From Enterobacter asburiae (GTDB taxonomy: Bacteria; Pseudomonadota; Gammaproteobacteria; Enterobacterales; Enterobacteriaceae), in contig NZ_CP102247.1 in NCBI RefSeq assembly GCF_024599655.1, positions 868,001 to 932,000 on the forward strand: 64,000 nt of DNA, in the 5' to 3' direction. Each line of letters starts with the position of its first letter. Position 1 is the stretch's first letter. Below the pieces are notes generated by a model. The model saw only the letters and a program-made list of their open reading frames with translations, was not told where the DNA came from and searched no databases. The translations under genes were made by a program, and so were the position numbers. Below are positions 1-8,100 of the stretch, piece after piece.

Positions 1-367
1 TGGTGCTTTTACCCTGCAATACGGCTTCATTGTCTCCGCCCACCAGGGTAGTGCCCACTCTGTCGGCAAAGACGGAGTGAAAAAGATGCTGCCCTTTATT
101 ATCACCAATCACAATAAAGCTGGCGTCGCTGTGCGCAGAAATCTTCTGCATAAAATCATGGATGGCGGAGATATTCTTTTGTTCAACTTCATTACGCAAT
201 GTCGGAATAAGCGCAATCTCTTCAGCCTGTATTTTGGCTCGCGTACTCATTTCCTGATAAAGCTGTTTGCCGACATCGGCATAATAATATCCGCCCAGTA
301 GCGCAAAAAGTACTGAGAAAAAGGCAACCAGCGAAATAAACAACTTGATCTGGAAAGAGACTTTCAT
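1..367 (-). CDS. CitA/DpiB-type sensor histidine kinase, N-terminal part only
   Basis: The reverse strand from the ATG at 367 reads MKVSFQIKLFISL and runs off the window start after about 122 residues. A basic N-terminus is followed by a hydrophobic segment at about residues 8-28. The next part is like the periplasmic sensing domain of CitA/DcuS kinases (ASFIVIGDNKGQHLFH, then VGTTLVGGD). Such kinases bind citrate or C4-dicarboxylates outside the membrane and phosphorylate a CitB/DcuR-type response regulator. It diverges from a citrate carrier and citrate lyase operon, so citrate sensing is the likely role. The dimerization and ATPase domains and the partner regulator lie outside the window. 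The CitA-like call is by resemblance and context; the exact ligand is inferred. Confidence 0.85.
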   Translation of the reverse strand, partial: MKVSFQIKLFISLVAFFSVLFALLGGYYYADVGKQLYQEMSTRAKIQAEEIALIPTLRNEVEQKNISAIHDFMQKISAHSDASFIVIGDNKGQHLFHSVFADRVGTTLVGGDNEAVLQGKST

Positions 368-712
368 AACTATCACGCGAGGTAGCAGCAAAGATCGTCA
401 ATATATCATCTTTTTTCGCGCGGACGCCCGCTTTGCCGAAAACTTGTGATCCCTTGCACAGCGGGCGCTGTAAAAGAGTTCTCCTGAAGGCTAACGTGCT
501 TCGGGCTGTGCGAACAAATGTTATTTGTTTGTTCAATTCGGAAAAGAAACCATAAAAACCACGGCAATAAATAAGGTATAAATCACATTAAATAAAAGAA
601 ACCATTAAAACCATAGCTGCCATTAAAACTTCGCTTTTAATATGCCATCCCTCACATAAAGTAAGCCTTTGTGACTCTAAGCTGAACGCACAAAATAACC
701 AAGGGGCTTATT
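368..712. promoter_or_regulatory. Divergent control region between the sensor kinase and citrate operon, with spaced direct repeats
   Basis: This 345-bp gap has no ORF and is clearly A+T-richer than the flanking genes. Two near-identical 17-mers, AGAAACCATAAAAACCA at 545-561 and AGAAACCATTAAAACCA at 597-613, lie 52 bp apart, about five helical turns. A partial third copy, CCATTAAAACT, starts at 620. CitB-type regulators are known to bind A+T-rich sites in divergent cit control regions, so these repeats are candidate operators. That assignment is inference. A ribosome-binding site, AAGGGG at 701-706, serves the carrier gene. Confidence 0.5.
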
Positions 713-2074
713 ATGAGCACAACTGACGATTCTTTCTCTGTTACCCACGACCCGATTGAAATTCAGCGACCTTCGCTCAAAGAGCGCTGGTGGCATATTA
801 TGGATACCTGGAAAATCGGGATTATTCCTCTGCCACTGTTCGTTCTGGCGGGCGCGCTGATTGCGATTGATTGCCTGGGCGGAAAGCTGCCGAGCGATAT
901 CGTGGTGATGGTGGCCACGCTGGCCTTCTTCGGCTTTGCCTGCGGCGAGTTTGGCAAACGCCTGCCGATTGTCGGCAAGCTCGGCGCGGCGGCGATTTGC
1001 GCCACCTTTATCCCTTCCGCGCTGGTCTACTATGGCCTGCTGCCGGACGTGGTGGTCGAGTCCACCACTAAGTTCTACAAATCCACCAACATTCTCTATC
1101 TCTATATCTGCTGCATTATCGTCGGCAGCATCATGAGCATGAACCGCACGGTGCTGATTCAGGGCTTCCTGCGCATCTTCTTCCCGATGCTGTGCGGCGA
1201 AATCGTCGGCATGCTGGTGGGGATGGGCGTGGGCCTGGCGCTGGGCCTTGAGCCGTTCCAGATCTTCTTCTTTATCATTCTTCCGATTATGGCGGGCGGC
1301 GTCGGGGAAGGGGCGATCCCGCTTTCCATCGGCTATGCCACCCTGCTGCACATGGACCAGGGCGTGGCGCTCGGCCGCGTGCTGCCGATGGTCATGCTCG
1401 GCGGTCTGACGGCAATCATCATCTCCGGCTGCCTGAACCAGCTTGGTAAACGCTACCCGCACCTGACCGGTGAAGGCCAGCTGATGCCTAACCGCGCGAA
1501 TGCCGATACCACCGTCTCTCAGCCTGCGTTTTCCGGCAAAGCGGACGTCACCACTATCGCCTCCGGCGCGCTGCTGGCGGTGCTGCTCTACATGCTGGGC
1601 ATGCTTGGCCACAAGCTGATTGGCCTGCCTGCCCCGGTCGGCATGCTGTTTATGGCGGTGCTGGTGAAGCTCTGCAACGGTGCCTCTCCGCGCCTGCTGG
1701 AAGGCTCGCAGGTGGTGTACAAATTCTTCCAGACCTCCGTGACCTACCCAATCCTCTTCGCCGTCGGCGTGGCCATCACCCCGTGGCATGAACTGGTGGC
1801 GGCGTTCACCGTCAGCAACCTGCTGGTGATTGTCAGCACCGTTTCCGCACTGGTAGCCACCGGCTTCTTTGTCGGCAAAAAGATTGGTATGCACCCGATT
1901 GATGTCGCCATCGTCTCCTGCTGCCAGAGCGGCCAGGGCGGTACCGGCGACGTGGCGATCCTGACCGCAGGCAACCGCATGAGCCTGATGCCGTTCGCCC
2001 AGATTGCTACCCGTATCGGTGGGGCGATTAACGTCTCTATCTCACTGCTGATTCTGGGCAACTTCCTCGTTTAA
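713..2074 (+). CDS. 2-hydroxycarboxylate transporter family citrate carrier (CitS/CitW-like)
   Basis: A 453-residue, very hydrophobic protein of the 2-hydroxycarboxylate transporter family. Both reentrant-loop signatures are visible: GGVG near residues 195-198 (in MAGGVGEGAIPLS) and GGTG near 409-412 (in SGQGGTGDVAILTAGN). The arginine at about 434 (ATRIGGA) matches the substrate-binding arginine of CitS and CitP. Family members take up citrate or malate with Na+ or H+, or exchange citrate for acetate. It is the first gene of an operon with citrate lyase, so it probably brings citrate in. Its first GGxG motif is GGVG, so it may be the second, CitW-type carrier; which cation or counter-substrate it uses cannot be told from sequence. 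Confidence 0.92.
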   Translation: MSTTDDSFSVTHDPIEIQRPSLKERWWHIMDTWKIGIIPLPLFVLAGALIAIDCLGGKLPSDIVVMVATLAFFGFACGEFGKRLPIVGKLGAAAICATFIPSALVYYGLLPDVVVESTTKFYKSTNILYLYICCIIVGSIMSMNRTVLIQGFLRIFFPMLCGEIVGMLVGMGVGLALGLEPFQIFFFIILPIMAGGVGEGAIPLSIGYATLLHMDQGVALGRVLPMVMLGGLTAIIISGCLNQLGKRYPHLTGEGQLMPNRANADTTVSQPAFSGKADVTTIASGALLAVLLYMLGMLGHKLIGLPAPVGMLFMAVLVKLCNGASPRLLEGSQVVYKFFQTSVTYPILFAVGVAITPWHELVAAFTVSNLLVIVSTVSALVATGFFVGKKIGMHPIDVAIVSCCQSGQGGTGDVAILTAGNRMSLMPFAQIATRIGGAINVSISLLILGNFLV

Positions 2075-2091
2075 GTTTTCAGGAAAGAACA

Positions 2092-2955
2092 ATGAAACTC
2101 GCAAGCTTTTTATACCAGGGAAAACGCAGCTACGGCATCGTCCAGGCCGACGGCGTGATTGATTTAGGCCGCCGTCTCGGCGACCGCTACGGCGACCTCA
2201 AGGCGCTGCTGCAGGGCAACGGGCTGGCGCAGGCCACCCGCTACCTGAACGACGCCGTGGACGTGCCGCTGAGCGCCATCACCTTCTTGCCGGTGATTGT
2301 GCAGCCGGAAAAGATCCTCTGCGTGGGCATGAACTACGCCGACAAGCGCAAGGAGTTTGACCAGCATAACCCGGCCCCGACGCTGTTTGTCCGCTTCCCG
2401 GATTCACAGACCGGCCACAACGAGCCGGTGCTGAAGCCGCGCCACTCCAGCGAATTCGACTACGAAGGCGAGCTGGCGGTGATCATCGGCAAAGGCGGGG
2501 AGAACATCAGCCGCGACGACGCCCTGCGCCACGTTGCGGGCTACAGCTGCTACATGGACGGCTCCGCCCGCGACTGGCAGCACACCTGGTTTACGGCCGG
2601 TAAAAACTGGCGTCAGACCGGCGCGTTCGGCCCGTGGATGGCGACGGCCGATGAGATCCCGGACCCGCACCAGCTTGCGATCCGCACCTGGCTGAACGGC
2701 CGCATGGTGCAGGAAGACAACACCAGCAGCATGATCCACAAGGTTGCAGAGCTGATCGAGTACATCAGCACCTTTACCCGCTTAAGCCCGGGCGACGTGA
2801 TCATCACCGGCTCTCCTGGCGGCGTGGGTAAAAAGCGTAACCCGCCGCTGTTTATGAAAGAGGGCGATCGCATTGAGGTGGAGATCGAGCATATCGGTCA
2901 TCTGAGCAACGTGATTGTGGAAGCGCCAGCCGTCGGGCTTGTGGCGGCACACTGA
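2092..2955 (+). CDS. Fumarylacetoacetate hydrolase (FAH) family protein
   Basis: A 287-residue FAH-fold enzyme. The metal ligands typical of the family are visible: Glu125 and Glu127 in DYEGELAVIIG and Asp156 in CYMDGSARDWQ. The C-terminal signature GDVIITGSPGGVG is also present. Family members cleave or decarboxylate beta-keto acids; FAHD1-type proteins decarboxylate oxaloacetate and related ones act as oxaloacetate tautomerases. The gene lies 17 bp after the citrate carrier and 10 bp before citC, so it is part of the operon. Because citrate lyase makes oxaloacetate, oxaloacetate is an attractive substrate. That is inference; the family assignment is firm. Confidence 0.93.
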   Translation: MKLASFLYQGKRSYGIVQADGVIDLGRRLGDRYGDLKALLQGNGLAQATRYLNDAVDVPLSAITFLPVIVQPEKILCVGMNYADKRKEFDQHNPAPTLFVRFPDSQTGHNEPVLKPRHSSEFDYEGELAVIIGKGGENISRDDALRHVAGYSCYMDGSARDWQHTWFTAGKNWRQTGAFGPWMATADEIPDPHQLAIRTWLNGRMVQEDNTSSMIHKVAELIEYISTFTRLSPGDVIITGSPGGVGKKRNPPLFMKEGDRIEVEIEHIGHLSNVIVEAPAVGLVAAH

Positions 2956-2965
2956 GAAAGGCGGC

Positions 2966-3988
2966 ATGAACAGTCAACCCATCGATTTTCGCCACACGCT
3001 GGTGGCGAAACACCCGGAACGCTTAAGCCAGATCCGTTACCTGCTGGCAGACAGCGGCCTTGGCCTGGACAACGACATCACGCTGTTTGTCGAAGCCTGG
3101 TCCGGCTCGCAGCTGGTGGGTTGCGCAGGGCTTGCTGCCAACGTCATCAAATGCGTGGCGGTCAATGAACAGCTTCGCGGCGAGAACCTCAGCGCGCGGC
3201 TGCTGGCAGAGGTGGAAAATGCGGCGCTGGAGCGAGGCCATTTTCACCTCTTCCTCTGCACCCGGCCGTGCAACCGGGAGCGCTTTGCCCGCAGCGGCTT
3301 CTGGCCGATTGCCCAAAGCGGGAACAACGCGGTGCTGATGGAGAACACCCCGCAGGGGATCGAGCGCTACTGCCGTTCCCTGCGCGCGAAGCGCAGGTGC
3401 GGGGAGAACATTGGCGCGATAGTGATGAACGCCAATCCGTTCACCCTCGGCCACCGCCATCTGGTGGAGCAAGCGGCGACGCGGTGCGATGCCCTGCATC
3501 TGTTCGTGGTGCGTGAAGACGCCTCGTTCTTCCCGTTCAGCGCGCGTCTTGAGATGGTGCGCGCGGGCGTGGCGCATCTGCCGAACGTGGTGGTGCATGA
3601 AGGCTCGCAGTACATCATCTCCCGCGCCACCTTCCCGGCCTACTTCCTGAAGGAGACCGGCAAAGTGCAGCAGGCGTGGAGCGAGATTGACGTGCTGATT
3701 TTCCGGGACTTCATCGCCCCGGCGCTCGGCATCACGCACCGCTTCATCGGCTCGGAGCCGTTCTGCGATATCACCCGCCAGTACAACCAGACGCTGCACG
3801 ACCTGCTGGCCTCGCATATTGAGGTGGTGGAAATGCCGCGCATCAAGGCCACCGGCAACGCTATTTCAGCGTCCGAAGTGCGCCGCTTACTGAAGACACA
3901 GCAGTTTTCCCGGATCCGGGAGATTGTCCCGGACTCCACCTTCGCGCATCTCGAAACGCATTACCGTGCGAGTGCGGAAGTCGCTTAA
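2966..3988 (+). CDS. citC: [Citrate (pro-3S)-lyase] ligase
   Basis: CitC activates citrate lyase by acetylating the thiol of the prosthetic group on the acyl carrier subunit, using acetate and ATP. The 340-residue protein has an N-terminal acetyltransferase-like part followed by a nucleotidyltransferase domain with the motif NANPFTLGHRHL near residues 155-166. The ATG at 2966 is chosen over an upstream in-frame start at 2915 because it follows AAAGGCGGC after the stop of the preceding gene and gives the usual family length. The order citC-D-E-F-X-G matches known citrate lyase clusters. Confidence 0.95.
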   Translation: MNSQPIDFRHTLVAKHPERLSQIRYLLADSGLGLDNDITLFVEAWSGSQLVGCAGLAANVIKCVAVNEQLRGENLSARLLAEVENAALERGHFHLFLCTRPCNRERFARSGFWPIAQSGNNAVLMENTPQGIERYCRSLRAKRRCGENIGAIVMNANPFTLGHRHLVEQAATRCDALHLFVVREDASFFPFSARLEMVRAGVAHLPNVVVHEGSQYIISRATFPAYFLKETGKVQQAWSEIDVLIFRDFIAPALGITHRFIGSEPFCDITRQYNQTLHDLLASHIEVVEMPRIKATGNAISASEVRRLLKTQQFSRIREIVPDSTFAHLETHYRASAEVA

Positions 3989-4004
3989 CTACCAGGAATT
4001 TATC

Positions 4005-4298
4005 ATGAAAATTGTAAGGGAGGCGCTGGCCGGAACGCAGGAGTCCAGCGACCTGATGGTGAAAATCGCTCCCGCTCACGGCGAGCTGGAGATAGTCATC
4101 CACAGTGAAGTGATTAAGCAGTTTGGAGAGCAGATTCGCCAGGTGGTCAACGACACGTTGCGCGCCATGAACGTGCGCCAGGGATTAATCATTATTGAAG
4201 ACAAAGGGGCGCTGGACTGTGTTATCCGCGCCCGCCTGCAAAGCGCGCTGATGCGTGCCGCCGATGAACAGGGCATCAACTGGGGGGCGCTGAAATGA
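4005..4298 (+). CDS. citD: Citrate lyase acyl carrier protein, gamma subunit
   Basis: A 97-residue acyl carrier protein of citrate lyase. Ser14 in the N-terminal stretch TQESSDLMVKI corresponds to the serine that carries the 2'-(5''-phosphoribosyl)-3'-dephospho-CoA group. The open frame extends upstream to 3924, but the ATG at 4005 after ACCAGGAATTT gives the expected start MKIVREALAGTQ and family length. It overlaps citE by ATGA, which points to translational coupling of the lyase subunits. Confidence 0.96.
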   Translation: MKIVREALAGTQESSDLMVKIAPAHGELEIVIHSEVIKQFGEQIRQVVNDTLRAMNVRQGLIIIEDKGALDCVIRARLQSALMRAADEQGINWGALK

Positions 4299-5170
4299 GC
4301 AAACTCCGCCGCAGCATGCTGTTCCTGCCGGGCGCCAACGCCGCCATGCTCTCAACCGCCTTTATCTACCGTCCCGACTCCATCATGTTTGACCTTGAGG
4401 ACGCCGTCGCCCTGCGTGAGAAGGACACCGCACGCATGTTGGTGTTCCACGCGCTTCAGCACCCGATGTATCAGGATATCGAAACCGTGGTGCGTATTAA
4501 CCCGCTCAGCACGCCGTTTGGCCTGCTGGATCTGGAAGCCGCCGTGCGGGCTGGCGTGGACGTGATCCGCCTGCCGAAAACCGACACGCCGGACGATATC
4601 TACGAGCTGGAAGGCCACCTTGAGCGTATCGAGCGCGAGTGCGGCCGGGAGGTCGGTTCCACCCGCGTGATGGCGGCGATTGAGTCGGCCATTGGCGTCA
4701 TCAACGCCGTGGCGATTGCCCGCAGCTCTCCGCGCCTCATCGGCATCGCGCTGGCCGCCTTTGACTACGTGATGGACATGCAGACCGAGCGCGGCGACGG
4801 CACCGAGCTGTTCTACGCCCGCTGCGCCGTGCTGCACGCCGCCCGCGCGGCGGGCATCGACGCCTTCGACGTGGTGTGGTCAGACGTTAACGACGAGGCC
4901 GGGTTCCTGCGCGAGGTCGATCTGATCCGCAAGATGGGCTTTAACGGCAAATCGCTGATTAACCCGCGCCAGATTGACCTGCTGCACAACGCCTATGCCC
5001 CGACTCAGGAAGAGGTGGATCACGCCAGAAGGGTGATTGAGGCGGCAGAAGAGGGCGAGCGTAACGGCCTGGGCGTGGTGTCGCTCAACGGCAAAATGGT
5101 GGATGCACCGATTATTAACCACGCGCAGGTGGTGCTGGAGCGCGCGGCGGCCTCCGGCGTGCGTCGGTAA
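4295..5170 (+). CDS. citE: Citrate lyase beta subunit (citryl-ACP lyase)
   Basis: CitE splits citryl-ACP into oxaloacetate and acetyl-ACP. The 291-residue protein belongs to the HpcH/HpaI aldolase superfamily. It starts RRSMLFLPGAN, has the acidic FDLEDAVA motif, a metal-binding glutamate in MAAIESAIGV and the conserved AAFDYVMDM segment. It overlaps citD by four bases and is followed closely by citF. Length and motifs are those of a complete CitE. Confidence 0.97.
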   Translation: MSKLRRSMLFLPGANAAMLSTAFIYRPDSIMFDLEDAVALREKDTARMLVFHALQHPMYQDIETVVRINPLSTPFGLLDLEAAVRAGVDVIRLPKTDTPDDIYELEGHLERIERECGREVGSTRVMAAIESAIGVINAVAIARSSPRLIGIALAAFDYVMDMQTERGDGTELFYARCAVLHAARAAGIDAFDVVWSDVNDEAGFLREVDLIRKMGFNGKSLINPRQIDLLHNAYAPTQEEVDHARRVIEAAEEGERNGLGVVSLNGKMVDAPIINHAQVVLERAAASGVRR

Positions 5171-5180
5171 GGATGAGATG

Positions 5181-6698
5181 ATGAATCAGACAGAACTTCT
5201 TCATGTGAATTTTCCCCATCTGCGGGACTTAAAACCCTTTGATACCGCCCACAGCGCCACGCCGTGGCTGGCGGACAGCGACGCGAAGCACAGCCGCAAG
5301 CTCTGCGCCTCTGTTGAAGAGGCGGTTAAGCGCTGCGGCCTGCAGGACGGGATGACCATCTCCTTCCACCATGCGTTTCGCGAAGGCGACAGGGTGATCA
5401 ACACCGTCGTGGCGCTGCTGGCGCGGATGGGTTTTAAAAACCTGACGCTGGCCTCCAGTTCGCTGATGACCTGCAACGACGCGCTGATCGAGCATATCGA
5501 AAGCGGCGTCATCACCCGGATTTACACCTCGGGGATGCGCGGCAGACTGGCGGACGCCATCTCCCACGGGCTGATGGACGAGCCGGTGCAAATCCACTCC
5601 CACGGCGGGCGCGTGAAGCTGCTCCAGGACGGCGAGCTGAATATTGACGTGGCGTTTCTCGGCGTGCCGTGCAGCGATGAGTTTGGCAACTCCAACGGGA
5701 CGCACGGTAAATCGTGCTGCGGGTCCCTGGGCTACGCGATGGTGGACGCGCACTTTGCCCGCAAGGTGGTGCTGCTGACCGAAGCCCTGGTGCCGTTCCC
5801 CAACATGCCCGCCAGCCTGGTGCAGGACCAGGTGGACTACATCGTGCAGGTTGAAAGCGTAGGCGACCCGGCGAAAATCAGCGTCGGCGCGGCGCGCGTC
5901 ACCAGCAACCCGCGCGAGCTGATGATTGCCCGCTATGCGGCGGACGTCATTGAACACTCCGGCTACTTCAAACCGGGCTTCTCGATGCAGACCGGCTCCG
6001 GCGCGGCGGCGACAGCCTGCACGCGCTTTATGGAAGAGAAGATGGAGCGCAGCGGCGTGAAGGCGCGCTTTGCGCTCGGCGGCATCACCGGCAGCCTGGT
6101 GGATCTGCACGAGAAGGGGCTTATCGAAAAGCTGCTCGACACCCAGTGCTTTGACGGCCAGGCGGCGGCCTCGCTGGCGCGCAACCCGAACCACGTGGAG
6201 ATCTCCACCAACGTTTACGCCAACCCCGGCAGCAAGGCGGCAAGCTGCGACCAGCTCGACGTGGTGATCCTCAGCGCGCTGGAAATCGACGTCGATTTCA
6301 ACGTCAACGTGATCACCGGCTCCGATGGGGTGATGCGCGGCGCGTCCGGCGGACACTGCGACGTGGCCGCCGCGGCGAACCTGACCATTGTGGTCGCGCC
6401 GCTGCTGCGCAGCCGTATTCCGACGGTCGTGAAGCGGGTTACCACGCGCCTCACGCCGGGCGAAAGCATCGACGTGCTGGTCACCGACCACGGCATTGCG
6501 GTCAATCCGGCGCGCCCGGAGATCCGCGAGCGGCTGCTGGAAGCCGGGCTTAGCGTTGTGGATATCACCGCGCTTTACGAGCGGGCGATTTCCCTGACGG
6601 GCGTACCGAAACCGATTGAATTTACCGACAAAATCGTCGGGGTGATCCGCTACCGCGACGGCAGCGTGATCGACACCGTGCGACAGGTAAAGGAGTAG
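5181..6698 (+). CDS. citF: Citrate lyase alpha subunit (citrate:acetyl-ACP transferase)
   Basis: CitF swaps acetate for citrate on the acyl carrier protein, the first half-reaction of citrate lyase. About 505 residues, with the conserved SFHHAFREGD, GELNIDVAFLG, CCGSLGYA, SGGHCD and LVTDHGIAVNPARPE segments. Two adjacent ATGs occur at 5178 and 5181; AAGGA at 5169-5173 is better spaced for 5181. The open frame reaches back to 5037 inside citE, but that extension is out of character with the family. It ends two bases before citX. Confidence 0.95.
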   Translation: MNQTELLHVNFPHLRDLKPFDTAHSATPWLADSDAKHSRKLCASVEEAVKRCGLQDGMTISFHHAFREGDRVINTVVALLARMGFKNLTLASSSLMTCNDALIEHIESGVITRIYTSGMRGRLADAISHGLMDEPVQIHSHGGRVKLLQDGELNIDVAFLGVPCSDEFGNSNGTHGKSCCGSLGYAMVDAHFARKVVLLTEALVPFPNMPASLVQDQVDYIVQVESVGDPAKISVGAARVTSNPRELMIARYAADVIEHSGYFKPGFSMQTGSGAAATACTRFMEEKMERSGVKARFALGGITGSLVDLHEKGLIEKLLDTQCFDGQAAASLARNPNHVEISTNVYANPGSKAASCDQLDVVILSALEIDVDFNVNVITGSDGVMRGASGGHCDVAAAANLTIVVAPLLRSRIPTVVKRVTTRLTPGESIDVLVTDHGIAVNPARPEIRERLLEAGLSVVDITALYERAISLTGVPKPIEFTDKIVGVIRYRDGSVIDTVRQVKE

Positions 6699-6700
6699 TT

Positions 6701-7240
6701 ATGACAACAGCGACACCCGTGCGGGCGGGTGTCAGCCTGGACGAACTGCTGGCGGCGAAAGATCGCCGCGCGGCGCGCCAGGCTGACATGCTTGAGCACT
6801 ATCAACAACCGGTGATCTCCCTCACGCTGGTCACGCCAGGGGAAATCAAAGACAGCCTGCGCTATCGCAATACCATGGGCGTGGCGCTGCAAATGTGCGA
6901 CCAGCTGCTGTGGGAAAACCGCTGGCAGGTGCTGGACCGCCAGGTGCTGTGGCTCCCCACCGGGCCAGAAGCCCTGTGGTGCGTGGCCCATCCGGCGGCG
7001 GAAATCAAAGCGCACTGTGCGGATCTGGAGCAGACGCACCCGCTCGGCAGGCTGTGGGATCTGGACGTGATCTGCCCTCAGCACGGCCACGTCGGGCGTC
7101 AGTCGCTGGGGGCGAATCTCAGACGCTGCCTGATCTGCGACGAGCCCGCTCACGCCTGTTCCCGTTCGCGCAATCACCCCGTTGAGAAGGTGGTTTCCCG
7201 CGTGGAGAAGATGATTGATGACTGGTTTGCTCGCGACTAA
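6701..7240 (+). CDS. citX: Citrate lyase holo-ACP synthase (phosphoribosyl-dephospho-CoA transferase)
   Basis: CitX transfers the triphosphoribosyl-dephospho-CoA precursor onto apo-CitD. The 179-residue protein has the family features RYRNTMGVALQMCDQLL and DLDVICPQHGHVGRQ, and a C-terminal cysteine pair in RRCLICDEPAHAC. AAGGAG lies just upstream of the ATG. The 3' end overlaps citG by 23 bp, so the two prosthetic-group enzymes are probably coupled. A separate citX and citG, rather than a citXG fusion, is seen here. Confidence 0.95.
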   Translation: MTTATPVRAGVSLDELLAAKDRRAARQADMLEHYQQPVISLTLVTPGEIKDSLRYRNTMGVALQMCDQLLWENRWQVLDRQVLWLPTGPEALWCVAHPAAEIKAHCADLEQTHPLGRLWDLDVICPQHGHVGRQSLGANLRRCLICDEPAHACSRSRNHPVEKVVSRVEKMIDDWFARD

Positions 7241-8021
7241 ACCGCGCCCGGCTGACGTGCCCGCGCTTGCCGAAGCGGCGCTGTGGCAGGAGCTGGAGCT
7301 GACGCCCAAGCCGGGGCTGGTGGACAAGCTTAATAACGGTTCCCATCGCGATATGGACCACGCGCTGTTCGTCCGCAGCATCGCGGCGATTACGCCGTGG
7401 TTTTCGCGCTTTGCCGAGCTGGGTAGTGCGCATGCGGATAAACCCGCTGACGCACAGCTGCGGATTATCCGCCCGATGGGGATGGCATGCGAGCAGGCGA
7501 TGTACGCCGCGACGAACGGAGTGAACACCCACAAGGGCGGGATTTTTGCCCTGGGTTTACTGTGCTTCGCTGCCGGACGTGTGAAAAATATCTCTGCGGA
7601 CAACCTCTGCTGTGAGGTGAGTAACATCTGCAGCGGGCTGGTATCGCGTGAGCTGGCCGCGCGCAGCGGACAGGCGACGGCGGGCGAGCGGCAGTTTCAG
7701 CAGTACGGCCTAACCGGCGCGCGCGGTGAGGCGGAAAGCGGCTTTGCGACGGCGCGTAGGGCGCTGGCGCAGTGGAACGGACACTCTCTCCACGGCCTGC
7801 TGCTGCGCCTGATGGCGGTTAATCAGGACAGCAATCTCGTGTCGCGCGGCGGCATTGAAGGGCTGCGCTACGTTCAGGGCTACGCGCGGGAATTACTGGC
7901 TAACGGCTGGGATCGCGAGGCGTTGCTTAAGATGGATAAGGCATTGATTGAACGCAATCTGAGCCCGGGCGGCAGTGCGGATTTGCTGTCGGTGGGGTGG
8001 GTGCTGTCTGCAATAAAATAG
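7218..8021 (+). CDS. citG: Triphosphoribosyl-dephospho-CoA synthase
   Basis: CitG makes 2'-(5''-triphosphoribosyl)-3'-dephospho-CoA from dephospho-CoA and ATP, the precursor of the citrate lyase prosthetic group. The 267-residue protein has the conserved ELELTPKPGLVDKLNNGSHRDMDHALF segment (quoted in part: TPKPGLVDKLNNGSHRDMDH) and the GLTGARGEAESGF and NLSPGGSADLL motifs. The ATG at 7218 lies inside citX; a TTG just upstream is less likely. Its stop codon ends at the first base of a REP element. It closes the citrate operon. Confidence 0.95.
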   Translation: MTGLLATKPRPADVPALAEAALWQELELTPKPGLVDKLNNGSHRDMDHALFVRSIAAITPWFSRFAELGSAHADKPADAQLRIIRPMGMACEQAMYAATNGVNTHKGGIFALGLLCFAAGRVKNISADNLCCEVSNICSGLVSRELAARSGQATAGERQFQQYGLTGARGEAESGFATARRALAQWNGHSLHGLLLRLMAVNQDSNLVSRGGIEGLRYVQGYARELLANGWDREALLKMDKALIERNLSPGGSADLLSVGWVLSAIK

Positions 8022-8094
8022 CCGGGTGGCGGCTTCGCCTTACCCGGCCTACGGTCTGCTTTTGTAGGCCCGGCAAGCGCAGCGCCACCGGGCA
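8021..8094. repeat. REP/BIME pair between convergent citG and nupG
   Basis: Two inverted REP units, GCCGGGTGGCGGCTTCGCCT... and its partner ending GCGCCACCGGGC, flank a short spacer. It directly follows the citG stop and lies 7 bp from the nupG stop. It may act as an mRNA 3'-end stabilizer or terminator for both convergent transcripts. Confidence 0.85.
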
Positions 8095-8100
8095 CAACAA

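Noticed and set aside
677..1894. 405-codon ORF on the minus strand opposite the citrate carrier
   Set aside because: It is the mirror frame of a well-supported membrane carrier; its composition (His-, Gln- and Arg-rich) is typical of an antisense shadow.
5229..6491. 420-codon minus-strand ORF opposite citF
   Set aside because: Shadow of citF in G+C-rich DNA, with no recognisable domain or ribosome-binding site.
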